Shown piece after piece: positions 41,428 to 50,048 of a stretch of DNA of 64,000 nucleotides (position 1 is the first letter of the stretch; every line of letters begins with the position of its first letter). Location: positions 248,001 to 312,000 of the forward strand of contig NZ_JACHHW010000006.1 of NCBI RefSeq assembly GCF_014202945.1, in the 5' to 3' direction. A model generated the notes under the pieces. It was not told the DNA's origin and searched no databases. It worked only from the letters and a program-made list of their open reading frames with translations. The position numbers and the translations under genes are program-made. This stretch comes from Zhongshania antarctica (GTDB taxonomy: Bacteria > Pseudomonadota > Gammaproteobacteria > Pseudomonadales > Spongiibacteraceae).

Positions 41428-43305
41428 TCAGTGTGCTACCGCCCTAAGCAAACGGCCCATCGGCTTTTTGCCAAACTGGCTAGAGAAGTCATCATGCTCC
41501 CAGGCGACATTACCGGCAATCATGACCAGCGGTACCACACCGTCAGAGCGATTTACTAATTGATCGTGATTGTATTCGGCGCGGAACTGGCGAATTACCT
41601 GAGCTTCACCGTCGTAGTTCGCGAGCGCCTGTGGGTCGACCAAAATCAAATCGGCAACATCGCCTACATTAATAGTGCCGCCTTTAACACCAAAAAGATC
41701 GGCGGCATCTTTGCTTAGTCGCTTCACCATATACGAGACGTCTTTATCGCCACCGCTGGAGGCGAGTTTGAGGCTGCGCAAATTCACATCGTAGAACGCC
41801 ATATTGGTCAGGTGCGCGCCGCAGTCGTTGAAGCCCGGCATAAGCAAGGGATTCATTAATAATTCGCGAATAGTCTCGGGGTTGCGGTTGGCAGTAACCG
41901 TGCTCCAGCTAAGATCAAGATCAAAACTACGCAACAATTGCAGCATAAAGTCTGCTTCGTCGCTGATCCAAAAGAAGTCACTGTTGATAACCTCTTTTTC
42001 TGCTTCATTACAGCCGCTCGGCGTCTCGCCGCGCTTGATCGCGATTATCCGGTCGAGCAGGTGCTGCATATTCAAACCTACCCAGTTATCAATTGGGCAG
42101 CCTTCCACGGTCATATCACTTAAGTTACGATTGAAAGCATAGTCTTCCATATTGAGAATACGTTTTAACCTCGCCACGCTCCAACCATGCTTACCCTTTA
42201 GCCACATTGCCCTAAACGCTTTAATGTAATCGGCGTCATTCAGGATACGTAGCCGCGCGCCGCGATCTTCCATGTCGGTTTCATTCAGTTTTCGCAGCTC
42301 AGGTATCTCTTCTGACAATGGCGTTATAGCGCCGTCTGACCATACTTTAAACGGTGCACCCAAGGCCTGAAGATGAAAATCACCGCGAAGAAACTTTGAG
42401 TTTAGAAGTCGGCTGAGCAACTTCGCTAATCGTAGAATTTTCCGGTTATTCGCCACATCTAAGGCAGCCACCACGGTGGTGCGCAATGGTCGCTTATGCA
42501 GTCGTCCGCTGGTCAACAAAAAGGTTTTTATCGTGTTAATTGCACTATCTTTAGGCGGCGTTGCCTGCCATACCGCGCCGTTGTCACGCACGACCTGAGT
42601 CAATTCTTTGATTTCTTCGTATTTGGCAAATTGCGTGGGTATGGTTTTTTCGCAATTGGGCTGATTGGCCAAGTAATGAAAGGGCAAGGCGTCAGTCGAA
42701 ATACCCGCGTAACCCATTTTAAGCGCAGCGCCCAAGGTAGCTTGCATGGCCTTTAATTCACTGTCACTGGGGTCGCGGCTAATACTGGCATCAAATCCCA
42801 TGGCATCAATACGTAACATTGAGTGCGGGAATAGGGTGACGACATTAGGCCCTAGATTAAGTTGTTCTAAATGTTCCAAATACGCTTTTGGTGAATCCCA
42901 ATCGACTTTGTCTGCGCAGCTGCGCAACAAGGACTTTGGTAGATTTTCCACTCTAGCAAAGCAATCAACAATTGGGTCGATATCACCGCTGCGCTGATTA
43001 CCGAACGCCAAACCTAAACTGCAATTCGCGATAACAACGGAGGTAGTACCGTGCCGCACCGACTCGGGTAATCCTGGTGCGACTTCGAGTTCTAGATCGT
43101 AGTGGGTATGGATATCAAACAGCCCCGGCATAAGCCATTTACCACTGCCATCGATTACCCGAGCCGCGCCCTCCGCATCTAGATTTTTACCTCTTGCCAC
43201 TATTTTACCGTCGGCAATGGCAATGTCTTCTACAACAGCGGCTTCACCGTTATTAAAGATCTTTGCATTCTGAATGAGGGTGTCGACTATTGCTGATGAA
43301 CTCAT
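41428..43305 (-). CDS. amidohydrolase of the N-acyl-D-amino-acid deacylase family
   Basis: This 625-residue metal-dependent hydrolase has the N-terminal metal motif FDIHTHYDLE, a middle block GYAGISTDALPFHY and the C-terminal block PGFNDCGAHLTNMAFYD, typical of D-aminoacylase/dihydroorotase-like amidohydrolases. Members release D-amino acids from N-acyl forms; the large size and insertions leave the substrate open. The cytoplasm is expected. It lies 18 bases after the tetR gene on the same strand, so it is probably in that regulon. Confidence 0.82.
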   Translation of the reverse strand: MSSSAIVDTLIQNAKIFNNGEAAVVEDIAIADGKIVARGKNLDAEGAARVIDGSGKWLMPGLFDIHTHYDLELEVAPGLPESVRHGTTSVVIANCSLGLAFGNQRSGDIDPIVDCFARVENLPKSLLRSCADKVDWDSPKAYLEHLEQLNLGPNVVTLFPHSMLRIDAMGFDASISRDPSDSELKAMQATLGAALKMGYAGISTDALPFHYLANQPNCEKTIPTQFAKYEEIKELTQVVRDNGAVWQATPPKDSAINTIKTFLLTSGRLHKRPLRTTVVAALDVANNRKILRLAKLLSRLLNSKFLRGDFHLQALGAPFKVWSDGAITPLSEEIPELRKLNETDMEDRGARLRILNDADYIKAFRAMWLKGKHGWSVARLKRILNMEDYAFNRNLSDMTVEGCPIDNWVGLNMQHLLDRIIAIKRGETPSGCNEAEKEVINSDFFWISDEADFMLQLLRSFDLDLSWSTVTANRNPETIRELLMNPLLMPGFNDCGAHLTNMAFYDVNLRSLKLASSGGDKDVSYMVKRLSKDAADLFGVKGGTINVGDVADLILVDPQALANYDGEAQVIRQFRAEYNHDQLVNRSDGVVPLVMIAGNVAWEHDDFSSQFGKKPMGRLLRAVAH

Positions 43306-43323
43306 GAGTTATTATCTCTATTT

Positions 43324-43941
43324 TTATAAGTTATCGAAATAACTGGCGAGCATGGCTGCACCCAGTTGTAATGTAAGGGCTTTCGATTGCATTGGGCGGC
43401 TAAATACTTGGCGATGCACCAAGCCCTCTGCCATGGCAAAAAGATTAAAGGCAACGGCATCGGCGTTTTCAATATTAAAGCGATTCACAAACATCAGTAC
43501 GCGGTCGTAAAGCATTTTTTCGCCTTGGCCTAAAATTTCGGCCAGCTCAGGATCGAGCTCTTTGCGCTGTTCTAATATTTGGTGAAGCTCAGGCGCTTGC
43601 TCATGAAAAGCATAGATAAGTTCCAGAACTTGGTGAAAGATCCGCTCTGTCGCACCCGGTTTTACAGTGGCTTTTTCCACATTGCTACTAAGCTCAAGAA
43701 ACTCGGTCGCCGACGGCACTTGCTGATAAAGCTCTTCCATGCGCTGTTTTGCTATGACGCGCAGCATGTCTTCTTTATTTTCAAAATACTGATAAAAAGT
43801 ACCTGTCGCGACGCCCGCTTTGCTTGCCACGGTCTTTGCCGTGGTGTTGTGATAACCGTAGCTAACAAAACACTCGCTTGCCGCCGCGATTAAGGCGGCG
43901 CGTTTTTGTTTGGCTCTCGCTTGGGTTGGTATGGCTTTCAT
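43324..43941 (-). CDS. TetR-family transcriptional regulator
   Basis: The 205-residue protein has an N-terminal TetR DNA-binding domain: RAALIAAASECFVSYGYHNTT, read in two parts, then VASKAGVATGTFYQYFENKEDML. A helical ligand domain follows. It is divergent from the MEST-like hydrolase and precedes the amidohydrolase. A 22-base dyad overlapping both divergent promoters is its probable operator, so it should repress itself, the amidohydrolase and the hydrolase. The ligand is unknown. Confidence 0.92.
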   Translation of the reverse strand: MKAIPTQARAKQKRAALIAAASECFVSYGYHNTTAKTVASKAGVATGTFYQYFENKEDMLRVIAKQRMEELYQQVPSATEFLELSSNVEKATVKPGATERIFHQVLELIYAFHEQAPELHQILEQRKELDPELAEILGQGEKMLYDRVLMFVNRFNIENADAVAFNLFAMAEGLVHRQVFSRPMQSKALTLQLGAAMLASYFDNL

Positions 43942-43993
43942 TGCGTGGCTCTAATTGTCGACTTGTACGGCGCATCAAACGGTTGATCTACGC

Positions 43994-44023
43994 AATATAG
44001 CCAAAACTTGAACTAGACGTCAA
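43994..44023 (-). promoter_or_regulatory. sigma-70 promoter of the tetR operon
   Basis: On the minus strand TTGACG and TATATT are separated by 18 bases. The -35 lies inside the TetR operator dyad. Confidence 0.65.
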
Positions 44024-44026
44024 GTT
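44005..44026. promoter_or_regulatory. TetR operator dyad
   Basis: AACTTGA and TCAAGTT form a perfect 7-base inverted repeat with an 8-base spacer, the geometry usual for TetR regulators. It covers the -35 region of both divergent promoters. Confidence 0.72.
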
Positions 44027-44036
44027 CAGCTTTAAT
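44008..44036 (+). promoter_or_regulatory. sigma-70 promoter of the MEST-like hydrolase
   Basis: TTGAAC and TTTAAT are separated by 17 bases, overlapping the TetR dyad. The expected start is near 44043, with the ATG at 44091. Confidence 0.6.
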
Positions 44037-44090
44037 AGCAAAACATTAGTCCACTCTATTTGCGTAATGCATGGTTATATTGGGGTAAAC

Positions 44091-44993
44091 ATGAACACTC
44101 AAAATAAAAGCAACTTGAATACAGCCCTTGCCAGCTGGAAGGCCAGCGGAGAGTGGCTAGAGCTCAAGGACCATCAAATATTTGTTAAAGATGAGGGGCC
44201 GAGCGACCTTCCGGTATTGCTCCTTATCCACGGATTCCCGACCTCAAGCTGGGACTGGCATAGTATTTGGGATGCGCTTAAATCACGCTTTCGCCTAGTC
44301 ACACTTGATATGCTGGGCTTTGGCTATTCAGACAAACCCAATGTACGTACCTACTCCATTCATGGCCAAGCCGATATTGTTGAGGCGCTGGTAGCCGCCA
44401 AATCCTTAACGGAATTCCACGTATTGGCTCACGACTACGGTGACACCGTTGCCCAAGAGCTATTGGCAAGACAGCAACAAGGCGTCGGCGCGGGCACATG
44501 GTTGTCTTGCTGTTTTTTAAATGGCGGCTTATTTCCTGAAACACACCGCGCAATATTGACCCAAAAATTACTACTGAGTCCCTTGGGCCCAATGCTCAAT
44601 AAGCTATCTGGCTATACGCAATTTAGCGCGCGATTTAGTTCCGTATTTGGTGAGCACACCAAACCCACCGAAGAAGAATTGAGGCTCTTTTGGGCGCTCA
44701 TTAATGAGAAAGACGGAAAGCACATATTTCATAATTTAATCACCTATATGCGGGACCGCAAACAACATCGCGAACGCTGGGTGAACGCCCTGCATAATTC
44801 GACTATCCCATTAGCCTTAATAAATGGCTCAGTAGATCCGGTCTCTGGAGCGCACATGGTCGCGCGCTATAAAGAGCTGGAATGTCGTTTAGATTATTTA
44901 GGTGAATTGGCGACCATTGGCCACTATCCTCAAGTCGAAGATCCAGCCGGTGTCGCGCAGCATTTTTTCAATTTCATTAATAAGCAAAAATAA
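44091..44993 (+). CDS. alpha/beta hydrolase, MEST/epoxide-hydrolase-like
   Basis: The product is 300 residues from the ATG at 44091 (GGGG 5 bases upstream). The core motifs are the oxyanion loop LLIHGFPTSSWDWH, the strand LVTLDMLGFGYSDKP and the nucleophile elbow LAHDYGDTVAQE, in which Asp takes the place of the usual Ser, as in haloalkane dehalogenases, epoxide hydrolases and the MEST subgroup. GSVDPVSG and a C-terminal GHYPQVEDP supply the candidate acid and His. It may hydrolyse epoxides or halogenated compounds; the true substrate is unknown. It is controlled by the divergent TetR. Confidence 0.85.
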   Translation: MNTQNKSNLNTALASWKASGEWLELKDHQIFVKDEGPSDLPVLLLIHGFPTSSWDWHSIWDALKSRFRLVTLDMLGFGYSDKPNVRTYSIHGQADIVEALVAAKSLTEFHVLAHDYGDTVAQELLARQQQGVGAGTWLSCCFLNGGLFPETHRAILTQKLLLSPLGPMLNKLSGYTQFSARFSSVFGEHTKPTEEELRLFWALINEKDGKHIFHNLITYMRDRKQHRERWVNALHNSTIPLALINGSVDPVSGAHMVARYKELECRLDYLGELATIGHYPQVEDPAGVAQHFFNFINKQK

Positions 44994-45061
44994 TTTTTTG
45001 TCAGCGCGAGATGCACCTGAACGCTGGGGGACTCACCAGCGCGAGTTTCTTAACCCTAGGT

Positions 45062-45316
45062 TCAGTAGTGATACCGCAACTGCGCAATAAGAATGGCTTC
45101 TTGATTAATTTTATAAACAATTCGATGCTCGTCATTAATTCGCCGAGACCAATACCCAGAAAGGGCATGCTTCAAAGGCTCAGGCTTGCCAATCCCTTCA
45201 AACGGCTCTCGCTGAATTTCTTTGATAAGCGCATTGATACGTTTAAGCATTTGCTTATCTGTCTTTTGCCAGTAGAGATAATCTTCCCAAGCCTTCTCAG
45301 CAAAAATCAATTTCAC
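45062..45316 (-). CDS. yoeB: YoeB-type toxin (ribosome-dependent mRNA endonuclease)
   Basis: The protein is 84 residues, the same length as E. coli YoeB, and keeps its catalytic residues at the same numbers: Glu46, Arg65, His83 and Tyr84 (C-terminus RYHY). YoeB cleaves mRNA at the ribosomal A site when freed from YefM. The GTG start overlaps the yefM stop (GTGA), so toxin synthesis is coupled to antitoxin translation. Confidence 0.95.
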   Translation of the reverse strand: MKLIFAEKAWEDYLYWQKTDKQMLKRINALIKEIQREPFEGIGKPEPLKHALSGYWSRRINDEHRIVYKINQEAILIAQLRYHY

Positions 45317-45564
45317 TCAAGCAATTCCCTTGCCTGTCCTTTGCCGTCTTCAAGCTCGGCAACAGACTCTATTAACCGTCGCGTATTTTTAGGGCTGCGC
45401 AACAAATAGGCGGTTTCTTCCAAGGCCTGGTAGTCCGCCATCGAAATCATTACCACAGCACCTTCACCCTTGCGGGTGATGGCTATTGGCGCATGATCAT
45501 TACATACCTGCTCCATGGTCTTGGCAAGTTTACTCCGAGCGGAGGTATAGCTTATGCTTTCCAT
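45313..45564 (-). CDS. yefM: YefM-type antitoxin
   Basis: The product is 83 residues from the ATG at 45564, with AGG 9 bases upstream. It has the Phd/YefM fold: MESISYTSARSKLAKTMEQV, then PIAITRKGEGAVVMISMADY. It neutralises YoeB and represses its own operon by binding the TGTACA palindrome just upstream. An earlier in-frame ATG lies inside the operator and is rejected. It precedes yoeB with a 4-base overlap. Confidence 0.94.
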   Translation of the reverse strand: MESISYTSARSKLAKTMEQVCNDHAPIAITRKGEGAVVMISMADYQALEETAYLLRSPKNTRRLIESVAELEDGKGQARELLE

Positions 45565-45575
45565 TATCAACAACC

Positions 45576-45599
45576 TGTACATGTACAATAATATGTACG
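45576..45599. promoter_or_regulatory. YefM operator with TGTACA boxes
   Basis: TGTACATGTACA at 45576-45587 and TGTACG at 45594-45599 repeat the TGTACA core known to be recognised by E. coli YefM and YefM-YoeB. It lies 11-35 bases upstream of the yefM ATG. Confidence 0.8.
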
Positions 45600-45660
45600 A
45601 AATATACCCGTTCGCTGCGCCTAAATCAAGCCACTCGGTAGTCCAGATACATACCGGGCG

Positions 45661-46560
45661 CTACTGCAGAAACTCCTTAAAATAATCCACCGCTACCTTA
45701 ATCTTGGGCACGGTGTACTGCGGTTGCTGATAAAGCATATACACGCTGCCTGCTGGGTGGCTAGCGGTGGTCGATACAATTTCTGGCAGCGGCACCCAAA
45801 CCACGCTGCCATTGGCTATTTCTTCTTCTATGCTCCAGCTCGGCAGCATGGCCAGGCCTTGATCGGTTAATAGCGCTTGGCGAATGACGCGTATGCTGTT
45901 GCTAATTTGCGCGGTGCTGATATCAAGCCGTTGCCATGCGCCACGGGATTCTACATGCCAATGCCAAACTTGTGCGGGGCTGCGATACAGCAGGGCGCGG
46001 TGGAGACTGAGTTCGGCAATGGTTTGCGGCATACCGAATTTATTGATGTAGGACTTTGAAGCACACAGGCGGTGAGTGTTATCGACTAGACGGTGAGCAA
46101 TAATGCGACCGTCGGGCTCACTGCCGCCGCGAATAGCAATGTCGACGCCGTCGCGCTGAAGGTCGGCGGTGTGATTAGACAGCTCGAGATCAATGACGAT
46201 TTGCGGGTAGCGCGCTTGAAACCCTTCCAGTAGCGGCAGCAATCGGCATTCACCGTAGTATGGCAGCGCGCTAATGCGCAGCACCCCAGACGGCGCATTT
46301 TGATAATTGCCTACCCGGCCCTCTGCGCGGTCTATCGCCGCCAGTATGTCTTTTGATTCGCTGAGATAAATTTTGCCGATCTCGGTGAGGCCAACATGGC
46401 GGGTGCTGCGCTTTAACAACGCAGCCCCCAGCTCAGACTCCAGCGCCTGAATACTGCGCGACACGGTGGATACCGGCACATTGGCGAGCTTGGCCGCTGC
46501 GCTGAAGCTCCCCACCTCGGCGATACAGCACAGGTGGTGCATGGCTTTTAGCTTGTCCAT
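45661..46560 (-). CDS. LysR-family transcriptional regulator
   Basis: The 299-residue protein has the LysR helix-turn-helix (MHHLCCIAEVGSFSAAAKL, then VPVSTVSRSIQALE) and a periplasmic-binding-protein-like effector domain (GVLRISALPYYGECRLLP). It belongs to the AaeR/DsdC-like group of single-copy activator-repressors. It is divergent from an Old Yellow Enzyme gene, with 116 bases between the starts, and probably controls it in response to an electrophile or xenobiotic. Confidence 0.92.
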   Translation of the reverse strand: MDKLKAMHHLCCIAEVGSFSAAAKLANVPVSTVSRSIQALESELGAALLKRSTRHVGLTEIGKIYLSESKDILAAIDRAEGRVGNYQNAPSGVLRISALPYYGECRLLPLLEGFQARYPQIVIDLELSNHTADLQRDGVDIAIRGGSEPDGRIIAHRLVDNTHRLCASKSYINKFGMPQTIAELSLHRALLYRSPAQVWHWHVESRGAWQRLDISTAQISNSIRVIRQALLTDQGLAMLPSWSIEEEIANGSVVWVPLPEIVSTTASHPAGSVYMLYQQPQYTVPKIKVAVDYFKEFLQ

Positions 46561-46600
46561 TATTGTGATTCCAGCAAAAGTATTTCGTAATATTAGCTGA

Positions 46601-46639
46601 TTATCTTCTATTTTTGAAAAAGTATACTAGTCGGCTAGT
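46601..46639 (+). promoter_or_regulatory. promoter and palindrome upstream of the OYE gene
   Basis: TTATCT and TATACT are separated by 16 bases (46601-46628). The -10 overlaps an inverted repeat, ACTAG-TCGG-CTAGT (46626-46639), a possible binding site for the divergent LysR protein. Confidence 0.45.
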
Positions 46640-46676
46640 GATGAAATGCATTAATTGTCTTATTCGAGGTAGCCAC

Positions 46677-47774
46677 ATGAACACCAGCGCTTTATTTACG
46701 CCATTCGAACTCGGCCAGCTTAAACTCGCCAACCGCACCGTGATGGCCCCTATGACCCGTGGCTTTTCACCCAATGGCGTGCCCACCGAGGCCGTTGCCG
46801 AGTACTACCGCAAGCGCGCCGAAGGCGGCGTTGGCTTGATCATTACGGAAGGCACGCTAATTAATCACCCCGCAGCCACCGACAACACCAGCTACCCGTC
46901 CTTCTTCGGTGAAGAGGCGCTGGCCGGCTGGAAAAAAGTCGTTGAGGCGGTGCACTCGGTTGGCGGCAAGATTATGCCGCAAATTTGGCATATTGGCGCC
47001 ACTCGCCGCGCGGGTAGCGGCCCTGTTCCAGACGCGCCCACAGCGTCCCCCTCGGGCCTCGTATCTAAAGATAAAAAGGTGTTTGAAGCACTCAGCACCG
47101 AAGAAGTCGAAGGCTTGGTAGCCGACTATGCACAGGCAGCCTTTGAGGCGAAACAAATTGGCTTTGACGGTGTTGAGATTCACGGCGCTCACGGTTACTT
47201 GATCGATCAGTTTTTTTGGGCAGACACCAATGTCCGCACCGACCGCTACGGTGGCAGTCTCGCGGCGCGCAGCCAATTTGCCATTGAGATTGTAAAAGCC
47301 GTGCGCGAACGCGTTGGCGAGGACTTTCCGATTGTGTTCCGCTGGTCGCAGTGGAAACAGCAAGATTACACGGCGCGACTTTGCAATACCTCAGAAGAGT
47401 TGACCGCATTCTTAAAGCCCTTAAGCGACGCCGGCGTGGATATTTTTCACTGCAGCCAGCGCCGTTTCTGGGAGCCTGAGTTTGAGGGATCTGACCTTAA
47501 CTTGGCGGGCTGGGCCAAAAAAATCACCGGCAAGCCCACCATTAGCGTCGGTAGTGTTGGTCTCAACCAAGAGTTTATTTCTTCAATGCGTGGCGAAGGC
47601 GCTGAAGTAGCCAATATCGATAATTTGCTTGAAAAAATGGACAGCAATGAGTTCGACCTCATTGCGATTGGCCGCGCCTTACTTGCCAATGCTGATTGGG
47701 TGAACAAGGTAAAAAATGGTCAGCTTGATCAATTAAAGCCCTTCACTCAAGAACATATTGGCCAGCTCCTTTAG
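46677..47774 (+). CDS. NADH:flavin oxidoreductase (Old Yellow Enzyme family)
   Basis: The protein is 365 residues from the ATG at 46677 (GAGG 8 bases upstream); an in-frame ATG at 46614 lies in the promoter. FMN-binding TIM-barrel motifs are present: RTVMAPMTRGF, IMPQIWHIGATRR, FDGVEIHGAHGYLIDQF and FDLIAIGRALLAN. OYE enzymes reduce activated C=C bonds in enones, nitroesters and related electrophiles with NAD(P)H. The active-site His pair is in the GAHGYL block with an Arg-rich loop. It sits opposite a LysR gene. Confidence 0.92.
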   Translation: MNTSALFTPFELGQLKLANRTVMAPMTRGFSPNGVPTEAVAEYYRKRAEGGVGLIITEGTLINHPAATDNTSYPSFFGEEALAGWKKVVEAVHSVGGKIMPQIWHIGATRRAGSGPVPDAPTASPSGLVSKDKKVFEALSTEEVEGLVADYAQAAFEAKQIGFDGVEIHGAHGYLIDQFFWADTNVRTDRYGGSLAARSQFAIEIVKAVRERVGEDFPIVFRWSQWKQQDYTARLCNTSEELTAFLKPLSDAGVDIFHCSQRRFWEPEFEGSDLNLAGWAKKITGKPTISVGSVGLNQEFISSMRGEGAEVANIDNLLEKMDSNEFDLIAIGRALLANADWVNKVKNGQLDQLKPFTQEHIGQLL

Positions 47775-47906
47775 ATACCTTGCGGGGCAGGTCTTGGCGC
47801 GCACAAGCGTGTAACAAGATCTGTCTCTTTATTGGTGTTTTTAACGGCCATTATGTGTTTATGTAAGCATCAAGCTAATTCGATTTTTATACCGCGTGGT
47901 GCGAAC

Positions 47907-48098
47907 ATGAATAATAAAATTATTGGTATTGTGCTCGTCGTGGCGGGTGTTGCTTTGGCGCTGTGGGGCTACAACATCTATGATTCAGCAAGCGCTCAAA
48001 TTGGCCGAGCATTAAATGGCGACACGCCAATTGAAGCATGGGCGGGCATGGTTGGCGGTGCCATCAGTGTGTTAGTTGGTCTCACAAGATTAAAGTAA
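47907..48098 (+). CDS. DUF3185 family small membrane protein
   Basis: The product is 63 residues from the ATG at 47907. It has an N-terminal membrane segment (IIGIVLVVAGVALALWGYN), a short DSASAQIGRALNGDTP loop and a second segment (WAGMVGGAISVLVGL). The order and the GYN/YDSASA block are those of DUF3185 proteins. Function is unknown. It lies ahead of the DUF2254 gene on the same strand, 61 bases apart. Confidence 0.78.
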   Translation: MNNKIIGIVLVVAGVALALWGYNIYDSASAQIGRALNGDTPIEAWAGMVGGAISVLVGLTRLK

Positions 48099-48159
48099 AA
48101 CAGTTACTCCTAGGTACTACACACCTAATTGGAACCTAAGCTGCGCGCGGGAGATTGGG

Positions 48160-49428
48160 ATGGCCTCTATTGTTTCAGCTGATCGCATACGATTTATCGT
48201 CAATCGATTTCGCGAACGCCTTTGGGTAAAACCCTTAGCGGTTTGCCTGCTTTCGATCGCAATCGCCTTCGCTGCCAAATTGGCTGACGGCACGGCGTTA
48301 AAGCAGATACTGCCAGTAATTGCGGAGGACTCGGTTGAGTCTTTGCTGTCCGTGATGGCCGCAAGTATGCTGGTCATTGCGACTTTTTCGGTAGCGTCAA
48401 TGGTGTCGGCCTACGCCTCAGCGGCAAACACCGCGACGCCAAGGTCTTTTCCCTTGGTCGTCGCAGACGATGCATCTCAGAACGCGCTCTCAACCTTTGT
48501 CGGCTCTTTCATTTTCAGTATTGTGGCGTTAACCGCGCTGAAGAATGACTATTTCGGAAGCGCGGGCCTATTTATTCTTTTTGTTCTAACGGTGTTTGTT
48601 TTCAGCGTTGTGATTCTGACCTTTGTTCGCTGGGTTGACCGCATTGCCCGCCTAGGCCGGATGGGATCAACCATTGGCAAAATTGAAGACGCCACCGCTG
48701 GCGCCCTTGCGCGACGGCGGAATGCACCACGGCTGTGCGGCGTGCCAGTCCAGTCCGGTCGTCAAGGACACCCGGTGTTCGCCACGAGCGTGGGTTATGT
48801 GCAACACATCGATATCGCCGCGCTGCAGATATGGGCTGAGGAAAACCAAGCGCGAATTGTGGTGGCCGCCCTGCCAGGCACGCTCGCATCGCCGGATCGA
48901 GCGCTCGCGCAGGTCATTACCGCTACCGGGGATAAACCCAAGATCGACTCCGCGGCTATTGGCAAGTCATTCCAAATCGGCAGCAGCCGCCTTTTTGACG
49001 ACGACCCACGCTTTGGCCTGATTGTACTGTCCGAAATTGCCAGCCGCGCCCTGTCGCCGGCCGTGAATGATCCGGGTACGGCAATCGATGTGGTGGGCAC
49101 ACTGCTAAGACTGCTAAGCCAATGGTGCGAACCGGCAACAGCAAACCAAGACCAACGGCCCGTTTACGATCGCGTCGAAGTCGCCGAGATATCCGTGCGC
49201 GATATGTTCGACGATGCGTTTACCGCAATTGGCCGTGACGGCGCAGGCCTAGTGGAAGTATCGGTGCGTCTACAGAAAGCGCTTCACTCCCTTGCGGCAA
49301 TCGGCGACGCAGAGATGCAAGCGGCTGCCGAGTATCACCGCCAACTGGCATTAAAACGCGCAAAAATTGCGTTAACAGTCGAAGAAGATTGGATCGCGGT
49401 TCACGACGCGGCTAAGCCGACAGCGTAG
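48160..49428 (+). CDS. DUF2254 family membrane protein
   Basis: The 422-residue protein has four membrane segments in its first 150 residues (around 25-45, 65-85, 110-130 and 135-155), with SMVSAYASAANTATPR between the second and third. A long soluble C-terminal part contains PVQSGRQGHP, LSEIASRALSPAVNDPGTA and a C-terminal helix. This is the DUF2254 pattern (predicted membrane protein). No activity is known. It may be co-transcribed with the DUF3185 gene. Confidence 0.85.
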   Translation: MASIVSADRIRFIVNRFRERLWVKPLAVCLLSIAIAFAAKLADGTALKQILPVIAEDSVESLLSVMAASMLVIATFSVASMVSAYASAANTATPRSFPLVVADDASQNALSTFVGSFIFSIVALTALKNDYFGSAGLFILFVLTVFVFSVVILTFVRWVDRIARLGRMGSTIGKIEDATAGALARRRNAPRLCGVPVQSGRQGHPVFATSVGYVQHIDIAALQIWAEENQARIVVAALPGTLASPDRALAQVITATGDKPKIDSAAIGKSFQIGSSRLFDDDPRFGLIVLSEIASRALSPAVNDPGTAIDVVGTLLRLLSQWCEPATANQDQRPVYDRVEVAEISVRDMFDDAFTAIGRDGAGLVEVSVRLQKALHSLAAIGDAEMQAAAEYHRQLALKRAKIALTVEEDWIAVHDAAKPTA

Positions 49429-49513
49429 CAAGTAAAACGCACGTCAACTCAAACTGAACTACACTGATTCACAGCGTTTAAGACACAGCTCAATATTAAT
49501 GAGGATGGAACGA

Positions 49514-50047
49514 ATGACCACTTTCACACTAAACGGCAAGAAGATCTCCTCAAGTGCACCGGGAGACACCCCGCTACTCTGGGTGATTCGCGATGAATTT
49601 GGCCTCAAGGGCACCAAATTCGGTTGCGGCATCGCCATGTGTGGCGCCTGCACCGTGCACATGAACGGCAATCCGATGCGCTCTTGCTCGCTGCCGCTCG
49701 CCGCCGTTAGCAACGCCGACATCCGCACCATTGAAGGCTTAGAGGCTCGCCACCCGCTACAAAAAACTTGGGTAGAGGAACAGGTGCCCCAATGCGGCTA
49801 CTGTCAGTCTGGCCAGATCATGCAGGCCGCAGCGCTATTGGCAGACAAAGCCAATCCCACAGATGAAGAGATCGTTCAATATATGTCGGGAAATTTATGC
49901 CGCTGCATGTCTTATGTGCGTATTAAGCGCGCCATTAAAAGTGCTGCCCAAAGTAGCGACGGTGTCATTCAAATATATGACCCGAAGCGGCAGACCGTGG
50001 TCGACAACAGCCTCTCGGCGCAAACTGACGAACAGGGAGTAAGCTAA
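49514..50047 (+). CDS. iorA: isoquinoline 1-oxidoreductase-type alpha subunit ([2Fe-2S])
   Basis: The protein is 177 residues from the ATG at 49514 (GAGG 9 bases upstream). It binds two [2Fe-2S] clusters: a plant-ferredoxin type with CGIAMCGACTVHMNG and a second type with CGYCQSG and CRCMSY. It is the electron-transfer subunit of a two-subunit molybdenum hydroxylase; its partner, iorB, follows after one base. Substrate (N-heterocycle or aldehyde) cannot be assigned. Confidence 0.92.
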   Translation: MTTFTLNGKKISSSAPGDTPLLWVIRDEFGLKGTKFGCGIAMCGACTVHMNGNPMRSCSLPLAAVSNADIRTIEGLEARHPLQKTWVEEQVPQCGYCQSGQIMQAAALLADKANPTDEEIVQYMSGNLCRCMSYVRIKRAIKSAAQSSDGVIQIYDPKRQTVVDNSLSAQTDEQGVS

Positions 50048-50048
50048 G

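Noticed and set aside
45011-45409. 132-codon plus-strand frame over yoeB-yefM
   Set aside because: Antisense to a toxin-antitoxin pair with conserved catalytic residues; no own start signal.
45565-45588. Earlier ATG for yefM
   Set aside because: It lies within the TGTACA operator and would add eight unconserved residues.
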